The notes under the pieces are model-generated. The model ran no database searches, had not been told where the DNA came from, and worked only from the letters and a program-made list of their open reading frames with translations. Both the position numbers and the translations under genes were made by a program. Below, in pieces: positions 38,501 through 48,118 of a stretch of DNA of 64,000 nucleotides. Each line of letters starts with the position of its first letter. Position 1 is the first letter of the stretch. Source of the stretch: Melastoma dodecandrum. Lineage: Eukaryota > Streptophyta > Magnoliopsida > Myrtales > Melastomataceae. The stretch covers positions 2,976,001 to 3,040,000 of the forward strand of contig JARUPY010000396.1 in the NCBI GenBank assembly GCA_029817715.1, written 5' to 3'.

Positions 38501-41500
38501 CAAGAAAGCTGCATCCTCGGTGAGTCTCCTTTACCATCTGTTTTCTTCGCGTTTCACCGCTCCTTAGACAAATCTAACCTCATTTATTGTTCTTGTTTGC
38601 ATGAACACACGTTGTGGCATCTTCGAGACAGCGTAACCGGAGCTAGCGAGCTCAAAACTATGCGAAATCAGGTCCACTCCCTTCCTACTTCCTCTGTGAC
38701 TTTGTCAATAGCTTCTGGGACTTGTTTGTGCTGTAAAATGCTCGAACTATCTGCGATTGTTGGGATATACGCATGCTGAAATTGGAATGTTGTTCGCTGC
38801 CGCATGTTCCTGACGTTTTCCAGCATAACTCCTTGCCCTGTGCATGGATTGATCTGTTTTTTCACTCCTTGGCTTCCTTTCTCGATGGAGAACAACTTCT
38901 CTGTTGAAACCTTTTTTAAACAGACTCGTTTTACCAATGTTTTTCCTCTTCGTATGCTGGAGAACGCAGCTGCCCCGTTCTGCGCATCCGCGGAATGTGC
39001 AGCTGCATTCCATCAGGCTTAGTTTCGACTGTACAACTCGGATTTGCTTAAAGCTACTTGGATTCATTTCCTTTTTGGCTATTCTACAACTTTCGTGCTT
39101 TAAGTTTCTCCATTTGACACTTGCTTGATCGAGTTTTGTTTGTTCGAAAAAGGCAGCCTGTTTCTGTGTATGAGTGGAATAGCTGCCTCTGTTTTTCGGA
39201 CATAACTCGAACATCAAAGCTCCGTTTCACCTGAAATTTGTTGGAACGGATTTCTCTTTAAGTTTTCTAAAACTTTTGTGTTATACACTTTTTTGTTAAA
39301 CATACACATCCTGGTCAAATCGCTGTTGGAGTGCAGATAGAACAGATGTGCTATCGCATTTCAGGGCAGATTCATACTAGTATACGAAGAAATTCGTATT
39401 TCTTTCATCGCGTGCCCAAATTTTACAAAATTAGCGTTTTTGAAACCATATTTGAGCCCTCTACAAATCTTATTCTTTGAGTTTTTGCTTTCGGGATCAT
39501 CTGGTTAGTCTAAACATTCAGAAAAGACGAAGACTTCTAATGTCTTTTGCCCTTTTACGGCAGCATGAGTAGCTTGCGCACCAGATAGCGTAATTTACTC
39601 GTTTGAGTTCTGAATGGATTAAAATTGAACCGAGAGTTAGATCTTTTAATTTACTACAATTTCTGTGTTTTACACTTTTTATTTTGAACAAGTTCAGCCT
39701 ACAGTCAAACATGGTCAAACTTGATCTGCGGTGCTGGTCGATTGAAACACATTCTATTCGAATGTCTAGATTCTCCGCTACGCTGGCAGCAGACTACAGA
39801 TCCATTTTTCCTAAAATTTTTCATCCTGAATCATGATTGAGTTATCTAGCATGTGACAAAATTTCATTTTTTTTGACGAACGAGTGAGGAGTTATGAAAT
39901 TTTCTTTTCTCATCATTCTGCTGGTCAGGGATTGCTTATGCAAGAGACTGAATTACATTCTTTGCTTTGTAGAACGAAATCCCGCCGTTGGATTCGTTTT
40001 AAATTTTATATTCTGATTTCTTATCAAGATATAGATCTGTAGGTTTTGATTTCACTTAGATCGGACGATTCTAAGTGAAGTTATGCTCTTATTCCCAAAC
40101 CTCGTATGCTGCATTCTCATCTATGCTACGGCTGACTTTGCGTGTGCATAATTCACAATTTCACCGTTGGATTTTGCTGATATTTGACAAACATGCTTGT
40201 TATTAACCTGTTTACTTAATGTGCGGTTAGATCTTAAATATTTTGACTTAGTTGAAACTTGTGCTCGTTTCTTTGATTTCGAATTGTTGTTTCGTACTTT
40301 GAAAATGAAAGTCAACTAATCACTCTTACATTTTCTTTGCATGTACACTGAGCACGCAATTTCGGAAGATCAACTCCAATCTTTCGAAGACCGACTTGAA
40401 GGCGCGCGTATCAAACCGCGTGGATCCACCCCGGCCTAAAAAACCGCGGGTTCGAAGACAAAGCGGCCCCAACCTTCAATCTAAGGTACAAAGGGGAGGT
40501 GCGGGCCTCCCCGAATTTCATTTTAACAGCCCACTTGTAACGGATTGCGGGCCCAAGTGTATAGGCCCGCAATCACCGCCCCTTCCCCGTCCTTTTGATC
40601 TAAATTATTGTCTGTGGTTGCGTGCGTGACTTAGGCTTTAGGTTTATACGTCGCATGCCTGGTTTTAATTCAACCAACCTAAATTCGGGTCCAAAGCCCG
40701 TTAAAACGTTGACAAGAGTCCGGCCCACTCCCGGATCGGGTCCAATACCCGTCAATCAAAAGTAACCTTTTCTTGGACAAATCGCCACCCTTTTCGCATG
40801 TGGTAAAGCACTAAGGTTAGTAAATAGGAATCCCCGAACCCAGAACTCTGATTTTTTCCGACTTAAAATCACATTTTTAAACTAAGTCGGTGGCGACTCC
40901 GAATAAGTTTTCCAAAGCTAAAACAAACCCCACTACCCCTTTTTCGGAGCCATTTGGGGTGAGGTGACGGCTACTCGAGCCGCTCCTTGGGCCCTCCCCG
41001 AAATTCGCGAGTGAGGCCTTAACGCAGCCTTTCGCTCGCCGCCTCCAGGGAACTGGAGACGGTTGGCGAAACGCCCCGCAGACCCGTTCGCGAATCAAGG
41101 GAAGGCCCAACCCGGGGCCTCTTTCCGCAGCGTCCGGCGTTCGAGCCGGAACGCCGACCGGACTGGGCCTCGGGGGAGCGGGCCCGGATCCTCGGGCTAG
41201 CCGGGACCGCCGCCGCGCGCCGCTAGGCCGGAAGGGCGCGCGCACACCTTCCACCTAGCGAGAAAAGGTTTTTGGATTCAAAGCTGAAAGATATGATGGA
41301 ACTCATCAAGGTGGAGCTGGACTGGGCTGTTTTACAGAATCTCCTGTCTAAATGGAGCACGGACACGCTTACCTTCCACTTCAATAATTTCGAGCTGGCT
41401 CCCACTTATGAAGAACCTTCAACCGACGGGTTTCAGCTATAAGCGAGGGATCCTTCCCCTTGTTTGGAGAGGATCAGTATGTGACGAGTTGCCCTTGTCG

Positions 41501-43493
41501 TTTAGGATGGAATACGCAGCGGGTCATAGCCTAATCGTACAGACAAAGTTGGGTCACATTCCAATCAAAAGGATTCTTACCTTTCGGTATGCACCATACT
41601 TCCCAGAAGAAGGTGACGGACAACCATTCGCAGGAGCAATCGTTCTCCTCTTTGTCGGAATGATCCTTTACCCGGGCACCAAGAATTCAATAGGCACCCG
41701 GGCAGTCTACATTGCAAGAGCCATCTTGGAGGATCGCCCTTTTGTACCAAACCTACTGGGAGAAACCTACTATGGATTGACTAAGATTGCCTCTCAAGCT
41801 AAGCGTGGAATCAGGCACCGCACCGCATCTTTCTGCCTGCCGCTATTGTAAACATGGTTTCTAACACATTTGGGAATCACCGGATACGCATTGCGTCCCA
41901 ATCACGCTCCGAGCTTGTTGCATTATATAGCCAACTAAGCTATCTTCCCGAATATGAGCTTCCGTCAAGTTCATGACTTCTTTGAGGCCCTTACAAAAGC
42001 AGACTTCTACCCCATGGCTCGTTGTTTCAAAATGGACGACGTACTCATTGACTCCCAGAAGGGCGCATACATTGCAATACTGGGAATCAGCGGGTCATCA
42101 AATTACCTACTAGCTCGTGTCGCACACCAATTTGGAGGTAGCGTAGAAATACCTATCCTGTAGAAGAACTGCAACCACCAATCGAGTCAGATTTCCTATA
42201 CCTAGGCAGGGGCATTGAAGACATAAAGATGAAACGGATCGTCAGCCTACGGTATTTAGGACATATTCGTCATCCTTTCACTCCACCAGAAATTGAAGCA
42301 GAAAGGCTCGACGCGGAGGCCCACTCGTTCAAGCGTCGACATCTTTGTCCTCGGCCTAGGTTATCTAGATTTAGAGGCTTGCACGCCACTTATGAATTCA
42401 TTTTCTGAATTTTATAGACTTATTTTTTTAGGAATTCAATTATGATTTATTTAAATTTTGAATTAGTTTTATTTGATTATGCCAAATATGGAATAGGCAT
42501 CACATCGAAAGCATTCATAAATCATTAAGCCATCTTCCTCTTACATTCCTTCTTTTCATCTGTTAAAAGGTACCAAAATTAATCTCCAAAGGACGCGTCC
42601 GTTCGGGATTTTGGCTTAATGATTTAATTTGTCTTTGGCTTAGAAACTATTAAGGGCATTAATAAATTTATGTTGCTTGCATTTTTGCCCCAAAACTCAA
42701 TTTAAAAAATTTCATCAAAATGATTCACATAGACATTTTAAGCATATTTGAGCTCAAGATAATTTTTTTAAATGTCAAACAATCTCTTTTCTAAAATCGA
42801 GCTCAAATAAATCGGACATTGGAAAAAACACGATAAAGGCCTCCATTTTCTTTGTGATGCATGTGATTTAGTAATCCCTAATTCCCAAACCTTAACAAAT
42901 CTCTATATTTTTTCTAACTTGAACTTAAAATAAGTTAGTGGCGACTCCAACACGTTTTCAAAATCCGAAGCTTCGTCGTCAAGGGAGAATATTCATTTTA
43001 AATGGAACCGGAAACGGAATCCGCCTGCGACAGTATAGAACAACACATTTAAGGAAAAATGCCAGCTGCCGAACACAACAACCGCAGTTCCAAATACCAA
43101 AGCAAGCCCAGAACCAAATCAGCAGGCCTGTCCGGGAGAAAGAAACAGAAAACATACGGGAGAGAAGGAAGAGGCACATCTGAAAGTTGAGGCATTTCCT
43201 GGACAGGACGAGAGTGATCAACAACAGACAGTGGAAGGAGATGAGCCTGATCAGCCATGGCTCCTACACATGGGAACACACGGGTCTAGATCTGATCCCA
43301 AGCATGCGGACGCACCGAATCGAAGAAAAGAGCATAAGGAATTGAGGAGGTGGAAACCCCAAACTTTCCGGTCGATGGCGTGGAAGAAGCCGAGGAAGAC
43401 ATCGAGGGCTGGCGGGAGTTGGGAGGAAAGTCCAAGGATTAGATCGAAGAGTTGGCCCACGTGAATCTCCACCGCCTTCTTCATCTCCTCCAT
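14538..43493 (-). CDS. TMEM18: TMEM18 family membrane protein, split by a 28.3 kb intron
   Basis: Four minus-strand exons: 43493-43365, 43263-43158, 14889-14741 and 14627-14538, about 157 aa. Exon 1 ([20 protein letters not shown]...GFFHAIDRK) joins exon 2 ([15 protein letters not shown]...LSRKCLNF) in phase 0. Exon 2 ends one base into a Leu codon that exon 3 completes (then [15 protein letters not shown]...NYFDPHGIF). The phase match across 28 kb is strong evidence that this is one gene. TMEM18 proteins are small, three-helix nuclear-membrane proteins; the basic C terminus ([14 protein letters not shown]) fits. Intron 2 (43157-14890) holds three nested retrotransposons. Exon 4 has a weak acceptor: the expected TTTGCAG reads TTTGCGG at 14640-14634, and the nearest AG, six bases downstream, would drop two residues in frame. 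From memory the Arabidopsis homologue is AT1G34350. Confidence 0.85.
15240..17704 (+). repeat. Left LTR of the outer Ogre-like element (start uncertain)
   Basis: The last 470 bases (17230-17704) match 42628-43032 with small gaps. Shared landmarks are TTGGCTTAGAAACT, TTCATCAAAATGATTCACAT, GTTAGTGGCGACTCC and AATGGAACCGGAAACGG. The 15.4-16.6 kb part is GC-rich with a spurious 203-codon frame. Long gene-like leaders are typical of Ogre LTRs. Confidence 0.55.
17709..17727 (+). other. Primer-binding site of the outer element
   Basis: TGGCGACTCCGCTGGGGAC, four bases after the LTR end. It differs by one base from the inner element's site at 24539. Ogre elements are known for a tRNA-Arg primer; the complement ends ...TCGCCA, as a tRNA 3' end should. 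Confidence 0.75.
17911..19908 (+). mobile_element. Copia-type solo LTR, 1998 bases, TSD ATGTG
   Basis: It starts TGTTGAATATG and ends CTTAGTGTAACA. The five bases ATGTG occur directly before (17906-17910) and directly after (19909-19913), a perfect target-site duplication. No internal region remains, so LTR-LTR recombination probably removed it. The end CACCCCCCTCTTAGTG is a common 3' end of plant copia LTRs. It sits in the leader of the outer Ogre-like element. Confidence 0.9.
19154..19628. repeat. Tandem repeat, about 11 units of 43-44 bases
   Basis: Each unit starts GTACAGAACCTTACGGTCTG or a variant and continues with an AACCAAGTCATC or GGTTGACATC half. The units alternate between two subtypes in the middle of the array. 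It lies within the solo LTR, upstream of its 3' end. Confidence 0.9.
20154..24531 (+). repeat. 5' LTR of the inner Ogre element
   Basis: 4378 bases with TG...CA ends. Several open frames (up to 354 codons at 20999-22063) recur in the 3' LTR. They have no recognisable domain and I do not call them genes. By eye there are about 7 differences from the 3' LTR in the first 4.0 kb and about 11 in the last 340 bases. Confidence 0.95.
24539..24557 (+). other. Primer-binding site of the inner Ogre element
   Basis: TGGCGACTCCACTGGGGAC, seven bases after the 5' LTR. It is consistent with the tRNA-Arg priming known for Ogre. Confidence 0.8.
25219..26415 (+). CDS. Ogre ORF1 protein, 398 aa
   Basis: An intact frame before gag, the extra ORF1 typical of Ogre elements. 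Its fold is of the DUF7745 / plant-mobile-domain-like type, and its function is unknown. Recognisable stretches are [40 protein letters not shown] and [17 protein letters not shown]. The outer element carries a diverged copy split by this insertion. A TATGCAG immediately at the start could be a splice acceptor; the outer copy has TTTTTGCAG at the same place, so translation may come from a spliced leader. Confidence 0.85.
   Translation: MQEGLMEPISLRQKNMPNADHLHQWLPLLRPSEREFVQSKLKGLFHLMHLELDWALLQNLVARWDPDAFVFCFGDLKLAPLYEEYINLAEMPHRTGILPLPRIDKPKEYIAKLLQISSASVPGLFNSQGDLSIKDVVDLQLVPYNPRMGEGQGSARAFILLFVGTILYPQNEKTINRRAVYITKAILEDAPFLPNLIGETNFSLTNIVREAKRGVRNHRMTFCPALLQVWFYTHLGITGEAFTREHTPGLLARIVERARLPARSFVGVDALFRSLEPADFYQRARCFDTDDAITSSTDGYFIPIMGFGGTSYYAPFQVRHQLGLTPRTRAPPQQLFRPLSLDDKVVKTALQRVIAHISRIWMTLTEEICELPPEPDEEDRAAQSRRFWRKRHALWDRT
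26722..30716 (+). CDS. Ogre Gag-protease polyprotein with one in-frame TAA
   Basis: One reading frame, broken by a single TAA at 27772-27774. The frames before (26722-27774) and after (to 30720) are in the same phase and the codons between are sensible. Order: a Pro/Ala/Tyr-rich N terminus; a coiled segment before the stop; the gag core (from about 27850, WYYTKD...[14 protein letters not shown]); a CQYHSG...GHDTKDC zinc knuckle at about 28696; an Arg/Gly-rich [16 protein letters not shown] tract at about 28960; an aspartic protease with [13 protein letters not shown] at about 29620; and a G-patch-like segment ([15 protein letters not shown]) at about 30115. The 3' end is the splice donor at 30717; unspliced RNA would stop at the TGA at 30718-30720. 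The stop may be a nonsense mutation or a readthrough site; I cannot tell which. Confidence 0.85.
30717..31022 (+). other. Ogre intron between gag-pro and pol, 306 bases
   Basis: The donor is GG|GTGAAA at 30717 and the acceptor is CTTCTCCTTTTCAG ending at 31022. Removing it joins a two-base codon start to the first base of the next exon and continues exactly in the phase of the RT frame. The unspliced RNA stops at once (TGA at 30718-30720), so splicing decides between Gag-Pro and Gag-Pro-Pol. Such introns are a known Ogre trait. Confidence 0.85.
31023..34424 (+). CDS. Ogre polymerase: RT, RNase H, second RNase H, integrase (one frameshift)
   Basis: The frame continues from the intron acceptor to 33795. 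Reverse transcriptase has [20 protein letters not shown] and the active site YVDD near 31826. The first RNase H includes the [16 protein letters not shown] region (about 32340). The second, archaeal-type RNase H starts [13 protein letters not shown] (about 32700) and has [13 protein letters not shown]; this duplicate is the mark of the Tat lineage. Integrase has an H...H...CHKC zinc finger (33375-33500) and the first core Asp in WGMDVIGPI. Near 33723-33735 the frame shifts: the second core segment (TDNGSNF) and the C terminus to 34424 are read in another phase. The rest is intact. This copy therefore cannot make full integrase without a shift. Confidence 0.92.
34425..36873 (+). other. Ogre 3' noncoding region with degenerate repeats and polypurine tract
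   Basis: 2.45 kb without a long frame. Diffuse repeats of about 190-250 bases share GGACAAAGACGCAATGACGAAA, GGTACATGAGC and ATGAAGTTACA (34590-35580). Such a repeat-bearing stretch before the 3' LTR is usual in Ogre. It ends with the polypurine tract AAGGAGGGGCAAAC at 36860-36873, directly before the 3' LTR. Confidence 0.75.
36874..41246 (+). repeat. 3' LTR of the inner Ogre element
   Basis: 4373 bases, nearly identical to 20154-24531, followed by the target duplication CCTTC. Against the 5' copy it lacks four bases of a TTTC repeat near 37790 and differs at scattered sites, most of them after 40900. Confidence 0.96.
41247..42410 (+). pseudogene. ORF1 remnant of the outer Ogre-like element
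   Basis: The codons continue those of 20080-20153 across the Ogre insertion. They match inner ORF1 throughout: [29 protein letters not shown] and [17 protein letters not shown], against the same places in 25219-26415. Several stops and frameshifts break it (for example after 41440 and at 41850). It ends near 42410, and LTR sequence follows without gag or pol. Confidence 0.8.
42628..43032 (+). repeat. Right LTR remnant of the outer Ogre-like element
   Basis: It matches 17230-17704 with some deletions and ends CTGCGACA, against CGCAACA on the left. The upstream part of the LTR is missing or too diverged to align by eye. TMEM18 exon 2 begins only 126 bases further right. Confidence 0.75.
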
Positions 43494-43614
43494 CTTCCCT
43501 GTCACTCTCTAGTAGACTAACAACACCCTCTTCGGAGACCATCAACTTCTTTTAACCTGAATACATCAAATTTTTAAGAGATTTATTAATTAAATTACAA
43601 ACAGGTAACGAATA

Positions 43615-44168
43615 TTAATTAATTAAAAAGTAACATATGGAAACAAAATATCTTGAAGATAAGTAAGAAGTTCCAAATAACGATTTCAAATAAGAACGAT
43701 ACAAACAAGTTTCAAATAATGATATGAGAAAACAATGATCCAAATAAGTAGATGGATAGTCATTTCGTGGACGCAATATATTTCTTTGTGTATAGAATCG
43801 TCGGACTGGCGGTCGTTCCTCTAATGTAATCTGCATCAATAGTAAGATCATCATATTATCTGGGTCATGTATAAGAAATTGAAAGTCTTTCATTTGCTTC
43901 GATGGAACTAGTGTAGTGTTCGACGATGATGGTTGGCAAAATTTAAGTGTCATGGGGACATCGCATGTAGTCAGCTCTTCAATGACGTGTGGCGTGTATT
44001 CCTCGGCTTCATCAAGAAGAATCTCGTCTAAAGCAAAACGAGACTCTTGTTTCTCATCCTCATCCTCATCCTCAGCATCCTGATTCAGAGCCTCTTGTTC
44101 ACCAGTATACTTCCCATCATGTTGAAAGTTTAAAATTTTTGAACATGTAAAAAATTTAAAACGAAAGT
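43615..44168 (-). CDS. Unrecognised open frame, about 185 codons, upstream of TMEM18
   Basis: A minus-strand frame is open from about 44168 to a stop at 43615. The first ATG is at 43953. Upstream of it the frame is acidic (DAEDEDEDEKQESR, from a CATCCT-type repeat), then LDEILLDEAEEYTPHVIEEL, then MTLKFCQPSSSNTTLVPS and ERPPVRRFYTQRN. The codon pattern looks coding, but I recognise no family. It may be an exon of a transposase or of a decayed gene. No splice partners were found. Confidence 0.25.
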
Positions 44169-45103
44169 TTTATTGAAAACATGACATGATTAATGTTTAA
44201 AAAATGATACTTTAAATCTAGAAATGCAAATTTCGTGCATAATATATCAAAATAAAGCTTGTTTAACATAGTTTCTAATGAAAATAGTTTTTAATTAAAA
44301 AATTCTAAAAGAAATAGGTAATAATTGTTATTTTAACATATTGAACTTAATTGTAATTAGCCAAAGACATGTCAAAATTCGACCAAACTAGTTCAAATTT
44401 TATCATAATAATGTTAATGAGATAAATAATCATACAACCTGACATCAAACAAGAAAGTTTTGGCCTTCCGACTGAACCCCTTGCGTTATAGCTGAGAATA
44501 AGCTACTACGTCGAGGTCACTTTCGTATGCCCACGTCACATACAATTAGTCAACAAATGTACAAGGTGGTCAGCTATGCTCTAAGGTGAAAGAGAGACTG
44601 AATGAGTATGGGAAAGAGGGCGGAAAATAAATGTGCAAGGTGTTTAGCTATGCTCTAAAGTGAAAGAGGGGATGAATGAGTATGGGCAACAGGGACATAA
44701 ATAAATGTTGAAGGTATTCAACTATGCTCTAACGTGAAAGAGGGGCTGAAGTATGGGAAAGAGGGATGAAAACTTATCGAGGGACGTCAAGAAGTTTGTT
44801 GGAGCGGGTCCTTATCCAGCTTGGGTTGTTGAAGGTCAGATCTGGGTTGGCTACTTAGAGGGTCTCCGGGTGCACTGTGATTTACCTTTGTTTGGCTGGT
44901 GCTAAACGATGGAGGAACCATGAGAGGAATTAGAGATGTGTTTTCTTTATCGGTCGTACATCTGTGTAATATGTTCCCTTCTTATTTTGCAAGAACGAGG
45001 ATTTTTTGGGTCTCGAATTAGAGTCGTATTTCCCTTTTCGTTTTCTACCTAAAGAAGGCTTATACCAATCGATGATTTGTGTCCATAATATTGATATTGT
45101 CCC
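44169..45103. other. Intergenic with a 74-base tandem repeat
   Basis: AT-rich. Contains about 2.7 units of a 73-74 base tandem repeat at 44574-44777. Nothing else is recognised. Confidence 0.5.
44574..44777. repeat. Tandem repeat, 2.7 units of about 74 bases
   Basis: Units begin CTATGCTCTAA and contain GTGAAAGAG and GAGTATGGG. The units are about 85 percent alike. Confidence 0.8.
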
Positions 45104-47571
45104 TGTTAGGATTTTGTGGCCCGAAGTTAGATATATTGCCATTTGGATAATATATGATTCGTTCGTGAAATATACAGAAGGAGAGCGAATATATCTCTTG
45201 AAGAAAATATATTGGATGATATTATATTATATATCATAATATATTTATCTGCCAGATTTTTGATATATGTGGGTATCTATTCTATAAATAGGTGTCATCG
45301 AAGAGAAGAAAAAGAGACGAAAGAGCAAATTCTTATAGCATAGAAGAGGGATACATGAGTGCAAAGAGTGCGATGGTAAGGAAAGGGTGTGTGTTGGGGA
45401 AACACGGGAAATATTTCAGGGTTATTTCTTAACGGAAAAGCGGGATCTTGTACTCAGGTACGTCGGGAGGTTAGAGAGGGTCTCAACCTAAAGTTTGTAC
45501 TCCATAATTATAATGAAATCTTCTTTTCCATCCGGGGATGTAGATCGATTGACCGAACCACATAAATTCTTTGTCTCCTTATTTTTCGTTAACTTCCGAT
45601 CAAGAAACACATCCAGTTTGACTCGCTTATGAGGGCTTCTGCGTGCGCCAACAATTGGTATCAGAGCTTGGTTGTGTGGAATCGAGATCCATGGCTGGTG
45701 GTAAGTTCGAGATCGAGAAGTTGGATGGGAGCATTAATTTCGGCTTGTGGCAAGTCAAGATGAGGACGCCATTGGTACAGGGCAGATTGGAGAAAGCTCT
45801 TACTGACCAGTCGAAGAGCCTTTTAAAGTTGACTTCTAACAAGTGGGAGGAGATAGATGATCAAGGAGCGACATCGGCCGTCCTTTAGAGTAGGCTGGAG
45901 AGTCTGTATATGACGAGGACTCTGAGCAACAAACTTCTTCTCATACAAAGATTCTTCATGCTTAGAATGACGGAAGGTATGCCCGTTAAATCCTACCTGG
46001 ATAATTGGCTGTCTTCATCTTTGGATTTGGGAGGATCGGCGACAAGATCTATGAGAAGATCCAGGCGATGCTGCTTTTATATTCGCTGCCCACTTCATAC
46101 CAGAGCTTCAGGGATACACTCTTGTATGGGAGAAGTGTTCTCACTGTTGATGATGTACGGTCTGCCCTTTTATCAAAAGATTTAATTGATAAAGAGTTGA
46201 CGGGTGAAGCAGGGTGACCGATGGCGGAGGCATTAATAGGCAGGCAGGGCCAGATCCAAAGGTAGAGGCGGGGTAATGTGCTTTCATTGTGGTAAGAAGG
46301 GACACAAAGAAAAACTACAGGAAGCTAGTAGGGAAGGATGATGGATTGCAAGCGTCAGCGACGGTTGCTGTGTATACCAGCGACCATGATGCCAGGAATG
46401 GAGATGTACTCATGCCTAGCGAGGTGCAGACTGTTGAAACTGAGTCGGAGAGATCATCAGACGAGGATTGGATTCTCGGCTCAGGGAGTACTTTCCACAC
46501 GAGTCTTCATAGGACGATGTTCACCGCATACTGTTCCACTGCAGGTGGATAGGTACGCTTAGGCAACAATCACAAGTGTAAGGTTGCAAGTGTGGGAACG
46601 GTTCGACTCAGAATGAAGGATGGAACCGTGAGAAGGTTAGCAGGTGTCCGACATATACCTGCCATCACGAGAAATATTATTTCCTTGAGTGTTCTAGAAG
46701 CCAAAGGGTACGAATTTTCTGCTTCAGGTGGAGCCCTCAATGTTCACCGAAGAAGGCGGTTGTTGATGACTGGGAGTCGATTGAAGGGCTTGTATGTTAT
46801 GAGAGGTGTCGTTGTTGTTACCACTATTGGGTCTTCTGAAAGGCGTCATGAACCTTTCAAGAAGAGTATTCAGTCATCGGAGAAGCATGGTAATAGGTCG
46901 CGAGCGCGAAGAAGCAAGAAGATGTGGATAGTCAAGTCCGTCGCAGATGGGCTTGGATGTTCTGTTGACTAGGCTCAGAGCCTGGAAGAGAAGAAGGGAG
47001 ATTTTCACAGTTAGTTTCTGGGGAAGACTAGTACAGGGAGTGACAATTCCTCAAACGTTCTATGGAGTTCGGCCCAAGGTGGAATTTGTTAGGATTTTGT
47101 GGCTCGAAGTCAGATATATTACGATTTGGAGAATATATGATTCGCTCGTGAAATATACGGAAGGAGAGAATATATCGCTTGAGGAAAATATATTAAATGA
47201 TATTATATTATATCTCATAATATATTTACTTGCTAGATTTCCGATATACGTGGGGTATCTATTTTATAAATAGGTGTCATACGAAGCGAAGAAAAAGAGA
47301 CAAAAGGTTGTGTATTGGGGAAATACGGAAAACACTTCGAGGTTATTTCTTACCGGGAAAGCGAGATCTTGTACTCAAGTACGTCGAGGGGGTTAGAGAG
47401 GGTCTCAACATAAAGTTTGTACTCCATTATTAAAGTGAAATCTTCTTCTCCGCCCGTGAACATAAATCGATTGACCGAACCACGTAAATTCTTTGACTCC
47501 TTATTTTTCGTTAACTTCCGATCAAGAATCAGATCCGATTTGACTCGCTTCTGAACCCGCGTGCGCCAACA
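45104..47571 (+). mobile_element. Copia retrotransposon with internal deletion, 2.5 kb
   Basis: The LTRs are 45104-45653 and 47087-47571, both starting TGTTAGGATTTTGTGG and ending GCGCCAACA. The primer-binding site TGGTATCAGAGC (initiator Met tRNA) is at 45656. The polypurine tract CCAAGGTGGAAT precedes the 3' LTR. The flanks GTCCC and ATCCC are an imperfect target duplication. Inside are gag and the start of protease only; integrase, RT and RNase H are absent, so it depends on other elements or is dead. LTR divergence of around 10 percent suggests an older insertion. Confidence 0.9.
45691..46972 (+). pseudogene. Copia gag and protease remnant
   Basis: It starts MAGGKFEIEKLDGSINFGLW, the usual copia gag opening, and is broken by a TAG near 45886 and by frameshifts. 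A CFHCGKKGH zinc knuckle is at about 46280. A protease-like ILGSGSTFHTS follows at about 46470 and the pre-integrase region GVRHIPAITRNIISLSVL at about 46645. It ends in the deletion before the 3' LTR. Confidence 0.8.
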
Positions 47572-48118
47572 ATCCCCTTTGAAGATTTTGTTCAGTTTTT
47601 TAGTAATTTTAATTCGATTGATATGATTGGTTAGGATTGTTATTTAAGATTACAATTTGGGGTATTACATGAACCACTCTAAAATCACTAATTTCTGCAT
47701 ATTGTCAAAGAAGAATCGTACGCCCATTCCCTAGAAATCCCACCTAACCACAACAATCGGAAAAGAAGAAGACAATTTTGCAGACTACTCGAATCTCTCC
47801 TTGGGAGATTTTTGTATCCCTTCCCCAGACTTCCTTTATATAAAAATACCATCTGGACAAAAGAAAGGATCCAAGATCCCCTATTTCAATTTTTCTGTCG
47901 ATCAACGGTCCCTCCTCTTTCCATTTCCCCGTCACGCCCTCTCGATCAATTTTCTTATCCCGAAGGAATCTGTTAGACGCTCAGCTCCCTTCTGTCGTGC
48001 TCTCAATAACTTCACATCATTCGTTGACCGATGCTATTTACGAGTCATAGCCCTCTTAATATTTCTTTGACGTCACATGAATTCATCTGAGCACTCCTCG
48101 AGCAAATTGGTGTGGCCT

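Larger units (their letters stand above)
20154..41246 (+). mobile_element. Complete Ogre (Tat-lineage) gypsy retrotransposon, 21.1 kb
   Basis: The LTRs are 20154-24531 (4378 bases) and 36874-41246 (4373 bases). Both begin TGTAATACCTC and end GCGCGCGCACA. CCTTC at 20149-20153 and 41247-41251 is a perfect target-site duplication. The internal order is primer-binding site, ORF1, gag-pro, intron, RT / RNase H / second RNase H / integrase, a long 3' noncoding part and a polypurine tract. The 4.4 kb LTRs, extra ORF1, second RNase H and intron before RT are together diagnostic of Ogre. The LTRs are nearly identical, so the insertion is young. The copy has one in-frame stop in gag and one frameshift in integrase. 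It landed in ORF1 of the outer relative. Confidence 0.96.
15240..43032 (+). mobile_element. Outer Ogre-like gypsy element, decayed and interrupted
   Basis: The oldest layer of the nest. A left LTR ends at 17704 and is followed by a primer-binding site at 17709. The right LTR remnant ends at 43032. Between them, after subtracting the two insertions, only ORF1 remains (19914-20153 plus 41247-42410). No gag, protease or polymerase is present, so it was a non-autonomous or internally deleted Ogre relative. The left boundary is a guess, because I found no convincing TG start or target-site duplication. Confidence 0.6.

Noticed and set aside
43700..43860. Possible Harbinger transposase N terminus in the frame at 43615-43953
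   Set aside because: Only a few residues (RRFY, RNILR) resemble it; no catalytic part nearby.
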